Assembly (NCBI GenBank): GCA_964635845.1
Contig: CAZWNO010000008.1
Span: 4,079 to 68,078 of the forward strand
DNA length: 64,000 bases
Source: SZUA-365 sp964635845
GTDB taxonomy: Bacteria > Bacteroidota > Ignavibacteria > SZUA-365
Reading direction: 5' to 3'
This document shows positions 7,385 to 16,083 of this stretch, piece after piece. Position 1 is the stretch's first letter. Each line of letters begins with the position of its first letter. The translations under genes were made by a program, and so were the position numbers. The notes beneath the pieces were generated by a model. That model did not search any database and was not told the DNA's origin. It saw nothing but the letters and a program-made list of their open reading frames with translations.

Positions 7385-8986
7385 ATGAAAAATCTCTGGA
7401 TACGGTCGCTGCGTTTCCCTGCGGTCCTGCTGTTGCTCTCGCTGCTGCCTGAACTTGTCACGGAGATGCAGGCCCAGGTGACGATGATGCCCCTGCCGCC
7501 TCATGGTTCCAATTACACTGGCTATTCTCGAGGATACTGGTTTACGTCTCCGACGGATTTTTATCTCGAAGGAGTGCGTGTGCCTACGGATGCGAGCGCG
7601 ACGGCCTCGCAGAACATTTACATCGTCCGCTTCACCGCGCCGCCTCCCGGGTTGCCCGGAACGGGAAACTATACGGTGCTCGGTGAATGGTACACCGTGC
7701 CCGGTACCAACGTTATCCCATGCCACATTTTCATCAGCTCAGGCGATTTCATCGGGGTCATGGGTCATCGCTGTGATCTCCCGACCACGTACTTCAGCGC
7801 GATCAATTCCTATTCGGCGAGCTTCACGCCGGGTTATGCGACGAACATCCTCGGATACCCGACGACCCTGATCCGGCTGATGTACCAGGACAATATTCTG
7901 AACGCGCATGTGCAGGTCCCGCCCCTCACTCCCGCGCAGATGCCTCTCGGCACCTCCTCGGGTCAGATCGGACGCGTGGAATTATACTGTGGTCCCCCCT
8001 GCGACATACCGGACCTCTCCTTCGACGTCGACATCGTCGATGCATCCGGTTCATCGATCGGTTTTACGACGGTGCCCGCCGACATCTGGGTGCAGTACCA
8101 GGTGCGCTATCCGCTCGGCGCAAGCAATGTGAGCATCAGGCTGGAGTTTCGCGAAGTCGGTGAAGATCCTGCCTCACCGCCTGCATTCGCCGCTACGGTC
8201 AATGCGGTGAAACAGGCCGGGCAGGAACTCGTCGGCAAGCAGATGATCTCACTGCCGGCCAATCTGCCGCCAGGGTACTACACCATCACCCCGATCATCA
8301 ATTCGCTCAATTCCTGTGATAATTATCAGGATACGCAGCTGCCGGACGAGCTTCTGCTGATCATCCCGCCGGGCGCGACGCTCTGCGCTGTCTGGCCGGG
8401 CGACGTGAACAACGACGGTGTCGTGAACTACGGCGATCGNNNNNNNNNNTATATCTATGACGCCAACCTCCGGAGCAGCTGGCTGGAAGGACCGAAACGT
8501 TACAGGCACGACGCTGCTACGAATCCGCTGACGTTCATCCAATGGAGCGAGCAGCCCGGCATCCCCTGGCAGACTCCCGAAGGCTGCTACATGGATTCCG
8601 ACGGCAACGGTATGGTCAACAACTTCGACTATATCGCGATCAAGCTCAACTGGCTGCGTGACCATGGCGGAGTCGCCTCGCGCTCGGCACGGCGACTCGA
8701 TGCCGCGACATTCGATCTCGACCAGAACTTCCCCAATCCGTTCAATCCCGAGACGACACTGCGCTTCAGCGTACCCGAACGCAGCCGGGTGCGCATGGTG
8801 GTGACAGACATGCTTGGCCGTACCGTGGCGACTCCTGTCGACGATGTCCGCGATGCAGGGGTGCATAGTGTGAGGTTCGAGGGCAGCGGCTGCGCCAGCG
8901 GTCAGTATCATACGACGATCACGATGACGGGACTCGAGTCCGGTCTCGCCTTCTCGAAAACCATCAAGATGATGCTGAACAAATAA
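7385..8986 (+). CDS. Secreted protein with dockerin-like loops and T9SS sorting domain (contains a 10-N gap)
   Basis: ATG 7385 follows AAGGAG by 4 bases and opens a signal peptide (MKNLWIRSLRFPAVLLLLS, cleavage near MQAQ). The protein of about 533 residues has a different N-terminal half from the 1426/3607 proteins and no clear CBM9-like block. It shares their dockerin-like loops (GDVNNDGVVNYGD and MDSDGNGMVNNFDYIAIKLN) and the NFPNPFNPETTLRF T9SS sorting domain. The gap at 8440-8449 falls in the first loop. The paralogues have DRAALNRY at this point, so about 16 bases are probably missing; both 10 and 16 keep the frame. It is transcribed from its own promoter and ends at the terminator at 9011. 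Confidence 0.8.
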   Translation: MKNLWIRSLRFPAVLLLLSLLPELVTEMQAQVTMMPLPPHGSNYTGYSRGYWFTSPTDFYLEGVRVPTDASATASQNIYIVRFTAPPPGLPGTGNYTVLGEWYTVPGTNVIPCHIFISSGDFIGVMGHRCDLPTTYFSAINSYSASFTPGYATNILGYPTTLIRLMYQDNILNAHVQVPPLTPAQMPLGTSSGQIGRVELYCGPPCDIPDLSFDVDIVDASGSSIGFTTVPADIWVQYQVRYPLGASNVSIRLEFREVGEDPASPPAFAATVNAVKQAGQELVGKQMISLPANLPPGYYTITPIINSLNSCDNYQDTQLPDELLLIIPPGATLCAVWPGDVNNDGVVNYGDXXXXYIYDANLRSSWLEGPKRYRHDAATNPLTFIQWSEQPGIPWQTPEGCYMDSDGNGMVNNFDYIAIKLNWLRDHGGVASRSARRLDAATFDLDQNFPNPFNPETTLRFSVPERSRVRMVVTDMLGRTVATPVDDVRDAGVHSVRFEGSGCASGQYHTTITMTGLESGLAFSKTIKMMLNK

Positions 8987-9010
8987 GTCAGCCGCAAGAC
9001 GCAAATTCGC

Positions 9011-9039
9011 AAGGTCCGTCGGAAGGCGGACCTTTTTTT
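9011..9039 (+). terminator. Rho-independent terminator after the third T9SS protein gene
   Basis: A 10-bp stem (9011-9020 with 9025-9034, one G-T pair) closes a GGAA tetraloop and ends in seven T residues (9033-9039). Confidence 0.9.
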
Positions 9040-9097
9040 ATCGTCCGGTTTCCCCATCGGTTCGCCCGCGTGGACAACCCAGGTGGGTTCCCCGGCG

Positions 9098-9137
9098 CGC
9101 AAGGCCGATACACCCCACGCAAGGCCGATACACTCCC
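9098..9137. repeat. 20-bp tandem repeat, two copies, beside a short palindromic motif
   Basis: Two copies of cgcaaggccgatacacccca (9098-9117 and 9118-9137, three differences near the end) are followed at 9162-9182 by agcccagggcgtgagccccgg, an imperfect inverted repeat of REP-like appearance. The block fills the space between the 9011 terminator and the tRNA. Confidence 0.6.
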
Positions 9138-9189
9138 GGCCCGCAGGGCGCATACAGATCAGCCCAGGGCGTGAGCCCCGGGAAATGGA

Positions 9190-9214
9190 AAAGGCCCGCC
9201 GTGGGCGGACCTTT
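9190..9214 (-). terminator. Probable terminator of tRNA-Gly
   Basis: On the minus strand, just past the tRNA 3' end, an AAAGG...CCTTT stem with an inner GGCGG/CCGCC pairing (one internal mismatch) forms a hairpin ending in TTTT. Confidence 0.6.
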
Positions 9215-9219
9215 CCGTG

Positions 9220-9292
9220 AGCGGGAGACGGGACTCGAACCCGCGACATTCAGCTTGGGAAGCTGACACTCTACCAACTGAGTTACACCCGC
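9220..9292 (-). tRNA. tRNA-Gly (anticodon CCC)
   Basis: The minus strand reads as a complete 73-nt cloverleaf. The acceptor begins GCGGGTG, a D arm lies around AACTCAGTTGGTAGAGT, the anticodon stem TCAGC/GCTGA holds the loop TTCCCAA (anticodon CCC), and the T arm is GCGGG-TTCGAGT-CCCGT. The discriminator base is U, as is usual for bacterial tRNA-Gly. CCA is not encoded. Acceptor position 6 is a U-U mismatch. It decodes GGG. Confidence 0.95.
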
Positions 9293-9338
9293 GATGCGCA
9301 CAAAATATAGGGTGCCGATCCGAGACAATCAAGTCCCT

Positions 9339-10016
9339 TCAACCGATGAATCGATAGCCTGCGGTGTGCACCGTCACGATGAAGCGCGGCTCCGACGGCA
9401 CGGGCTCGATCTTTTTCCGCAGGGAAAGGATGTAGTTGTCCACAGTGCGGGTAGTGGGATACTGTTCGTAGCCCCAGACCTCGTCGAGCAGCATATCGCG
9501 GGTGACCACTTCGCCGCGGTGGTTGATGAAGAATCGCAGCACTTCGAACTCACGCGCCGTCAGGTCCACGGGACTGTCGTGCAGCCGCACTTCGCAGGTG
9601 CGAAGGTTGATCCAGAGGCTATCGACAGTGTATTCCTCCGGCTCACGTATCTCGGGAGCGCGTCGCAGCAGCGCTTTGACCCGCGCCTGCAGTTCGCGCA
9701 CCGAGAAGGGTTTGGTCATGTAATCGTCCGCTCCCAGCGCGAATCCGAGCACCTTGTCGGTTTCCGTTCCCTTGCTCGTGAGCATCAGGATCGGCGAGCT
9801 GACGTTGTTTGCGCGGAGGTCGCGGCAGATTTCTTCTCCGTTTTTCGACGGAAGCATCAGATCGAGGATGATGACGTCGGGATGCATCTTGCGCGCGCGC
9901 TCGTACCCGCGCTCGCCGTCCGATTCGGTATGGACATCGTAATGCTCCGCACGGAAGCAGGCTTCGAGTCCGGTGAGGATGGCAGGGTCGTCTTCGATGA
10001 TCAGCAGGGTGTTCAT
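9339..10016 (-). CDS. OmpR/PhoB-family response regulator
   Basis: The 225-residue protein has an N-terminal receiver domain: acidic pocket EDD at residues 8-10, phospho-acceptor Asp52 in VIILDLMLPS, and the conserved Lys in DDYMTKPFS. A C-terminal winged-helix DNA-binding domain follows (LTAREFEVLRFFINHRGEVV and RTVDNYILSLRKKIEP). It is the transcription-factor half of a two-component system. Its ATG overlaps the stop of the sensor kinase gene by 4 bases (ATGA), so the pair is translationally coupled. No target can be inferred from the neighbours. Confidence 0.95.
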   Translation of the reverse strand: MNTLLIIEDDPAILTGLEACFRAEHYDVHTESDGERGYERARKMHPDVIILDLMLPSKNGEEICRDLRANNVSSPILMLTSKGTETDKVLGFALGADDYMTKPFSVRELQARVKALLRRAPEIREPEEYTVDSLWINLRTCEVRLHDSPVDLTAREFEVLRFFINHRGEVVTRDMLLDEVWGYEQYPTTRTVDNYILSLRKKIEPVPSEPRFIVTVHTAGYRFIG

Positions 10017-12520
10017 GATGCCTCCAGAAGATCAAAGTTGAAACGGAACGTGCTGCCGGCGCCGTGTGCACTCTCGACGGTGATCTGTCCGTGGTGCGCG
10101 TCGACGATGTGTTTGACGAGAGAGAGGCCGAGGCCCACGCCGCCGAGTTTCTGTACGATGTCGTCACGAGAGCGGTAGTACGGTTCGAAGAGGTGCGGGA
10201 TTTCCTCGTCGCGGATGCCCAGACCGTGATCCGTGACCTCGACGCTGCAGTGTCGGCCGTCTCTCGATGTCCGCAGTGCGATGTCCCGGCGGATTCCCGA
10301 ATACTTCATCGCATTGGAAAGGAGGTTGGTCAATGCCTCGAGAATGGCGTCTGCATCCGCGAGCACGGGCAGCGGTTCGGGATGCAGTTCGAGCGAGCAG
10401 GTGAATCCGCCGATCCCCATCTGATACTCCATATTCTCGAAGGCCCTTTCAGTGATGCGGTTCAGGTCGCTGCCTGTCATGCTGTACTGCAGCGTCCCTC
10501 GTTCCAGCCTTGTGAAGTCGAGGACGTTGTTGATCAGGCGTGCGAGGCGACCGCATTCACCCCGGATGATCTCGATCGATCGCCGCGCCTCGCCGCGTTC
10601 GTCCGGCATCTGGTCCTCGAGTAGTTCCGCGAACATGCTGATCGAGGTCAGCGGCGTCTTCAGGTCGTGGGAGACGCCCGACACGAAATAGGATTTCATG
10701 CGGTTGAGTTCACGCAATCTCTCCGCTTCATGCCGCTGTCTCAGCAGGCGCTGCTGCAGCTGCAGGCGCTCGAACTGCAGTCCCGCCTGCAGGGTCACGG
10801 AACGGATGAGGTCGATGTCCTCGAGCGTGAAGCGGAGACTGGATTTCTTGTGCCCGATGACCAGGAGACCGACGACGGTTCCATCTTCCGCACGGATGGC
10901 GTATATCATTGCGATCTCGTACCGCCGGGCGAATCCCATGTCGGACCGTACGACGTCCATCTCCGGCTCGATGCTGCTTCCGAACACCAGCGGCTGGATC
11001 GGCAGTTTCCGCAGGCGGTCGGGATGGATGTGCAGACCGGCATAGCGCCAACGTGGAAATCCCTGTCGGTCAAGCACCAACAATTGATCTTCACCTTGAA
11101 CCTCCATCACCATGATGCCGTGCAGATGCAGCAGTGAATCCAGGCCGGAGATCATGACACGTGCGACGTCCTCGGGCTGCACGCCCGCGAGCACCCGCTC
11201 GCTGATCGTTCGAAGTGCCTTCCTGAAATTGTAATCGACGCGGAAGAACGTGCGATCGATCATCCTCTGCACCAGGCCGCGTGTCGGCATGAACAGGATG
11301 AGATCGAAGACAAGCGCGGCGATGGAGATCGAGAAATGGGCGGTCTCGCTGCGCGCGCCGATGAGACGGACCGCGAAAGCGAGGAAGCCCGCGTAGACCA
11401 GGATCAGGATAGTCAGGACGAGGGCGTACACCGTTCCGCGCTTGAGCAGCACTTCGATGTTGAATATGCGGTAGCGGATGATACCGATGACCATGAATGA
11501 CGCGGTGACGAGTAGCGCCGCATTGAGCACGATCTCATTCATGTGGACAGCTTCGAAAATTCGAATCACGCTCGACGGCAGATAGGCCTGCACGTTGCCC
11601 GAGGTGCTCAGCTGCCAGAAGACATAGGCGACCGTGCTGATGATCGTTCCGGTCATCGCCCATGCGATCTGCCGTCGATACCCGCTGTCATGCTCATGGA
11701 TGAATCGTGTCACGAAGACGCCGATGGAAGCGACCGCGCCGATCCCCAGGAGGCCTTTCCCCGCCGTCATCGCGCTGTAGTACGACGGTGCTGCGGAGAG
11801 GTCGAATGGCATCGTCGCCTGGTATGAAGCGATGCATCCCCAGACAGCGACGGCGGCAGGAAGGAAATGGAGGGCCGCGGTCGCACGGAACGAGAGCTTG
11901 CCCGAATGCGGAAACACCAGTGAGAAGTGCAGCAGCAGACTGCCGACGAAGGCGTTGCTCAGTGGAAACAGTGCGCGAAGGAAGTGACCGAGACCATGGG
12001 GCTCCATCGTATATCGCCCCATGGTGAACGCCATGACGCAGGCCACGATCACGACGAGGTGATGGAACTGCAGAGCAGCGGGATCGCGCGGGCGCTGGGC
12101 GACGACGAACAGTGCCAGGAAGAAGAACACCGCTATCGCGGCGGCCTGCACGACCACATCCAGGGTGGAGTAGTACGGAACGAGGGTGACGCGCTCGGTT
12201 CGTGTCGATCCATCCCGTCGCACCGTCACGCGTTCGACTGTCCCGATGCTGAACTGATCGACGATCTGCTCCACGTCGACGGGATTGCGGATAGAATAGT
12301 CGCCGATGCTGAGAAGGGTATCGCCGTCCTTCAATGTCGAACTATCCGACCTCACGAAGTGGATCAGCATCGAGGGAAACCCGTCGCGTGCTGCGAAGGT
12401 ATCGATGTCCGCTCCGAGTCCGGCTTTCTGGCGGCTCTGCTCGACGCCGGCGATACAGAGCGCGAGTATCACCAGGTCGAAGAACAGCAGGAAGTGACGG
12501 ATATTCTTGCGCTGCTTCAT
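10013..12520 (-). CDS. Membrane sensor histidine kinase with PDZ-like and GAF-like regions
   Basis: I chose ATG 12520 (MKQRKNIRHFLLFFDL) over the longer frame from 12667 because a terminator-like hairpin at 12612-12639 lies inside that extension. The 835-residue protein has an N-terminal membrane anchor, an extracytoplasmic PDZ-like stretch (LKDGDTLLSIGDYSIRNPVD), a multi-helix membrane region with about seven segments, and a GAF-like cytoplasmic part. It ends in HisKA (phospho-accepting His in FVSGVSHDLKTPL, near residue 617) and HATPase_c (NLLSNAMKYS near 740, DHGLGIRDEEI, GGVGLGLSLV near 793). It phosphorylates the coupled response regulator. The signal is unknown; the PDZ and membrane architecture suggests envelope sensing. 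Confidence 0.9.
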   Translation of the reverse strand: MKQRKNIRHFLLFFDLVILALCIAGVEQSRQKAGLGADIDTFAARDGFPSMLIHFVRSDSSTLKDGDTLLSIGDYSIRNPVDVEQIVDQFSIGTVERVTVRRDGSTRTERVTLVPYYSTLDVVVQAAAIAVFFFLALFVVAQRPRDPAALQFHHLVVIVACVMAFTMGRYTMEPHGLGHFLRALFPLSNAFVGSLLLHFSLVFPHSGKLSFRATAALHFLPAAVAVWGCIASYQATMPFDLSAAPSYYSAMTAGKGLLGIGAVASIGVFVTRFIHEHDSGYRRQIAWAMTGTIISTVAYVFWQLSTSGNVQAYLPSSVIRIFEAVHMNEIVLNAALLVTASFMVIGIIRYRIFNIEVLLKRGTVYALVLTILILVYAGFLAFAVRLIGARSETAHFSISIAALVFDLILFMPTRGLVQRMIDRTFFRVDYNFRKALRTISERVLAGVQPEDVARVMISGLDSLLHLHGIMVMEVQGEDQLLVLDRQGFPRWRYAGLHIHPDRLRKLPIQPLVFGSSIEPEMDVVRSDMGFARRYEIAMIYAIRAEDGTVVGLLVIGHKKSSLRFTLEDIDLIRSVTLQAGLQFERLQLQQRLLRQRHEAERLRELNRMKSYFVSGVSHDLKTPLTSISMFAELLEDQMPDERGEARRSIEIIRGECGRLARLINNVLDFTRLERGTLQYSMTGSDLNRITERAFENMEYQMGIGGFTCSLELHPEPLPVLADADAILEALTNLLSNAMKYSGIRRDIALRTSRDGRHCSVEVTDHGLGIRDEEIPHLFEPYYRSRDDIVQKLGGVGLGLSLVKHIVDAHHGQITVESAHGAGSTFRFNFDLLEAS

Positions 12521-12611
12521 GCCCGTGCCGCATGCAGTGGGTGATTCAGGAGTATCCGGTGCGTTGATCGTTAAGTTCAGGTAAAGTATTCGTATTTGTG
12601 CAATAAAGCAA

Positions 12612-12639
12612 CGGACAATGGTCCGAAAACCATTGTCCG
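12612..12639 (-). terminator. Terminator-like hairpin after the 5'-nucleotidase gene
   Basis: An 11-bp perfect stem (12612-12622 with 12629-12639) closes a 6-nt loop. On the minus strand it is followed by TTGCTTTATT. It separates the nucleotidase-family gene from the sensor kinase gene. Confidence 0.6.
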
Positions 12640-12684
12640 CCACAGCCGGGTGAGTGTGGATCCGCATGGACGCTCCGTGGCGAT

Positions 12685-14645
12685 CTAACGGAGCTTGATC
12701 ATTCTCGCGACCTGCACGCTTCCGTCTGGCAGAAACATGCGGCAGAAATAGAGGCCGGAGGGCAGGGATGCCGCGTGGAAAACCGCCTCATGTCTCCCGG
12801 CTCCGACGAAACCGTCGTGCACGACCGCAACTTCGCGTCCCATCCGGTCATAGGCCTTGATCAGGACCGGCGCAGAATCCTCGGTCTCATACACGATCAC
12901 CGACTGCTCGGAAAACGGATTTGGTCCGGAAGACAGGATCTTCGCCATCGGCGGAGGGGCGGTCGGGTTCTTCGCGGTGATCGGTGCGGTCGCGATGATT
13001 CGTCCCGGCGTTCGATGACCGCCGAGCGTCTGCTGGCCGATGATGTAGTCCAGCACCAGCGCGAATTCTCCCACTTCCAGTTCCTGATAATCCAGGATCG
13101 TGATGTTGAGACTGTACATCAGGTTCAGCATGTCCAGGTACTGCTTGACCATCCAGTTCGTCCCGATCGTGTAGGTCGCGGTGGGATCGAGCGGCTGTCC
13201 CTGGAAATACACCGCCTGCAGGCGGGAGCCCGGCGGGCGCGAGGGATCGTAGGTGTACTGCAGGTTCGACGAGACCTGCATGAACAGCTCGTCGTCGCTC
13301 TCGATGTCACCGAGCGTGGTTTCAAGACCGATCATGAGATCGAGACCGGTGAGCTTGAACGTCACTGCGAGGAAGCCGATGCCGTCCTCCTCGTTCGCGC
13401 CGTAGCCGATCATGCGGTAGACGTCATTCGGAGTTATGGGTCCGGGATACAGCGGCTGCGCCGTCGATCCTCCGGGCTCCAGGCCGACGTCCACNNNNNN
13501 NNNNTTTCCATCGCGTCGGCGATCAGATTGCCGACATGCGTGTCGTGATGTCCCGGCTGGCCGAGGTTCGTCGCCAGCTCGGTCTGCGTCTGTGTACAGA
13601 GCGCGATCGGCTGGGAGAACAGCGGCTGATCGAGCGCCGTCTCGATCTCCTGGACGATTCCCGCGACGATGGTCTTCACCGTCGGCTCCTCGGCCACCTT
13701 GTCGTCGAGGTCGATCAGTTCGTACTTGTCGATGCTGATTCCGCCGTTGTGCAGCTTCAGCGTGAGGCTGCCGATCTGATTGTAGAACCCCTCCGTCTGC
13801 ACGATGAAGACGTTTTCACCCAGCGGATTCCGCACGCGGACGGGATGCTTCGTCCCGATGTGGTCGTGTCCGCCCACGATCAGATCGATGCCCGGCACAT
13901 TCGCGGCCAGCGCCCTGTCGATCTTCATTCCCATGTGCGAGAGAAGGATGATGTAATTGCAGCCGCCTGTGCGCAGATCCGCGGCTGTCTGGTAAAGCAG
14001 GCCGCCGAGAGCCGACTCGTCTTCCATGAATGTCACGGGCGCGGGATCGGAGAGATACGCCGTCATCGGAGTCGTGAGTCCGATGATACCGACGGTGAAT
14101 CCCGGGTAGCTCTTCACGATCGACGGCCGGATCCATCCCGCCAGAGCGCTGGTGGGCTCCGTGGGATCGGTCGGGAGAATCATGTTCGCGGAGAGCAGGG
14201 GGAACGGGGGCGCGGCGGGACTGCCCGTGAGCGGAAGCGAATTGCTCAGCGCACCCAGCAGTCCGGGAGCGGAGAAATCGAATTCATGGTTCCCGACGGT
14301 CATGGCCGTGAGTCCGAGCGAGGCGAGGAGTTCGAGATCGGGAATGCGCGGTGCCGCGGGATTGCCGGCGGGCACCAGGTGCATCAGGTCGCCCACGCTG
14401 GCGTCGCCGGCGTGCAGCAGCATGAAGGGCGTTTCTCCAGCCATGGTCTGCCCGATGATGGTCGCGGCGCGTGCGATCCCGCCGCGCTGTCCTTCGAGCT
14501 GCGTGCCGCGCGGAGTGCCCGCGAGGAGGTTCGAGTGCGTGTCGTTGAGGTGGAGGATGGTGAGGTACTGCGACTGCTGCGCTGCGAGCGGATTCGCCCA
14601 CAGGAAAACAATCGCGAGCAGGACGGTGCAGATCCGGGATTTCAT
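12685..14645 (-). CDS. 5'-nucleotidase/UshA-family secreted metallophosphatase with T9SS-like tail, split by a 10-N gap
   Basis: ATG 14645 has an AAGGAG ribosome-binding site and opens a signal peptide (MKSRICTVLLAIVFLWANPL). The calcineurin-like metallophosphatase domain shows ILHLNDTHSNL, LLHAGDAS, VGNHEFDF, LLSHMG and GGHDHIGTKHP. The gap at 13495-13504 follows NLIADAME, and reading resumes in another frame at VDVGLEPGGS, the family's C-terminal nucleotide-binding domain. The frames agree only if the true gap length is 2 modulo 3, so this is an assembly artefact, not a broken gene. The tail (SSGPNPFSEQSVIVYETEDS, ending MIKLR) is a T9SS-type sorting domain. Likely role: surface release of phosphate or nucleosides from nucleotides; the exact substrate is not determinable. 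Confidence 0.85.
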
Positions 14646-14724
14646 TGTGGCTCCTTCGGAATGATGAAAGAATATTCGTGACATGCGTATGCTGCGGTTC
14701 CTGGTTTCCGTACAGTCTTCGTTC

Positions 14725-14732
14725 CAAAGGTA
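14725..14732 (-). promoter_or_regulatory. Putative -7 element of the 5'-nucleotidase gene
   Basis: The minus strand reads TACCTTTG, an exact TAnnTTTG match, about 80 bases before the ATG at 14645. I see no good -33 partner at the right spacing. The divergent 14646-14952 region also has two copies of ccgtcgctcccgcg (near 14788 and 14897) and nothing else I can name. Confidence 0.4.
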
Positions 14733-14952
14733 GCCGATGCCCGAGGCGCGCATGTCACGGAATTGTCAAAGTCGTGTCAATCCCTGTCCGTCGCTCCCGC
14801 GGGCGAACCGGCGATGAATCCGAAAGTTCGGTGGTTTCGCCGCCCGATGCCGGTCGCGAAACGCCATCGTCCCGAGCACGGTGGTTCGCCCCTACCGTCG
14901 CTCCCGCGATTTTCGCATATTCCGCTTTATTCACTTTCGCAGGATGTACGAC

Positions 14953-15948
14953 ATGCCGCATGAAATGTCTTCAGATAACCTCTCAGCGACCGTGACCGCG
15001 TTCCGCCAGAGCAGGGTGATACTGACGGCCGTGGAGCTCGGGATCTTCGATGCCCTCGGCGAGAGAGCGCGTTCCTCGTCCGACGTCGCCTCGGCGCTCG
15101 GGACGGATACGCGCGCAACCGACCGGCTGATGAATGCCCTGACCGCCATGGGACTGCTGCACAAGAAGGAAGGGAAATTTTCCAATACCGGAACGGCGGA
15201 GCGGCATCTCGTACGCGGCGCGAAGGCGTTCATGGGCAACATCGAGCACTCCATCCACCTGTGGGATTTCTGGAGCGGACTCACGGAGGCGGTGCGCAGC
15301 GGCACGGTCGCGTCGCGCACGAAGCTGAAGGACCGCGATGCGGAGTGGGGTGAGGCGTTCATCGCGGCCATGCATTACCGCGCCCTGGCGCAGGCGCCGG
15401 GCGACATCAACCTCATTGACTTCCACGATGCCACGCGCGTGCTCGACGTAGGGGGCGGTTCGGGCGCCTTCGCCATGGCCATGGTCAAGGTCAAGCGCGA
15501 CCTGACCGCGACAGTGTTCGACCTTCCGGGCATCATACCCATCACGCGGCGCTATATCGAGGAGGCTGGCCTGGCAGACCGCATCGGCACCGCGGCCGGC
15601 GACTACCTGGTCGACCCGCTTCCCGAGGGATACGACATCGTCTTTCTTTCCGCCATCGTGCACAGCAATGCACCGGCGGAGAACGCGCTGCTCATCCGTA
15701 AATGCGCCGCCGCGCTGCGGCCGGGAGGCGCGGTGATCGTTCAGGATTTCATCATGGACGAAGATCGCGTGCAGCCGCCCTTCGGCGCCCTGTTCGCCTT
15801 GAACATGCTCGTCGCCACCGAGCACGGCGACACCTTCACCGAAGGTGAGGTACGCGGCTGGATGGAGGCGGCCGGCCTGGTCGAGGTCGAACGGCGGGAT
15901 ACGCCCTCCGGCGCGACCCAGATCGTCGGGCACAAACGAGGAGATTGA
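14953..15948 (+). CDS. SAM-dependent O-methyltransferase, plant/ASMT type
   Basis: The protein of about 331 residues has an N-terminal dimerisation winged-helix domain (VELGIFDALGER through LLHKKEGKFSNT) and a C-terminal methyltransferase domain whose SAM motif is VLDVGGGSGAFAMAM. This is the layout of the acetylserotonin/hydroxyneurosporene O-methyltransferase family. I placed the start at ATG 14953 because AGGA lies 8 bases upstream; ATG 14944 and 14965 are alternatives. The acceptor substrate is unknown, and no pathway genes lie next to it. Confidence 0.85.
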   Translation: MPHEMSSDNLSATVTAFRQSRVILTAVELGIFDALGERARSSSDVASALGTDTRATDRLMNALTAMGLLHKKEGKFSNTGTAERHLVRGAKAFMGNIEHSIHLWDFWSGLTEAVRSGTVASRTKLKDRDAEWGEAFIAAMHYRALAQAPGDINLIDFHDATRVLDVGGGSGAFAMAMVKVKRDLTATVFDLPGIIPITRRYIEEAGLADRIGTAAGDYLVDPLPEGYDIVFLSAIVHSNAPAENALLIRKCAAALRPGGAVIVQDFIMDEDRVQPPFGALFALNMLVATEHGDTFTEGEVRGWMEAAGLVEVERRDTPSGATQIVGHKRGD

Positions 15949-15978
15949 CCGCGACGCCGGGAGAATAGGACCAGTTTA

Positions 15979-16009
15979 TTGGTTTTTCGGACCGGAGGGG
16001 CTACCTTTG
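15979..16009 (+). promoter_or_regulatory. Bacteroidota-type promoter of lysine-ketoglutarate reductase
   Basis: TTG (15979-15981), a 20-base spacer and TACCTTTG (16002-16009) match the TTG-N20-TAnnTTTG pattern exactly. The leader to ATG 16084 is about 70 nt. Confidence 0.65.
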
Positions 16010-16083
16010 TCATATCGGCCAGGGAGAAACGACGTTCATTATTCCTGTTTCAGGGGAACACAAACCAAGGAGATGGTTCCAGT

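Noticed and set aside
9038..9328. ORFs running through the tRNA region (96-113 residues)
   Set aside because: They read through the tRNA-Gly gene and its terminator; strings such as GVTQLVECQLPKLNVAGSSPVSRS are the familiar false translation of a tRNA.
12521..12667. N-terminal extension of the sensor kinase to ATG 12667
   Set aside because: It would include a terminator-like hairpin (12612-12639) and place 49 polar residues before the membrane anchor; ATG 12520 fits better.
13434..14645. The nucleotidase gene as a pseudogene or two genes
   Set aside because: The frame change coincides exactly with a run of Ns, and both sides match consecutive parts of one family.
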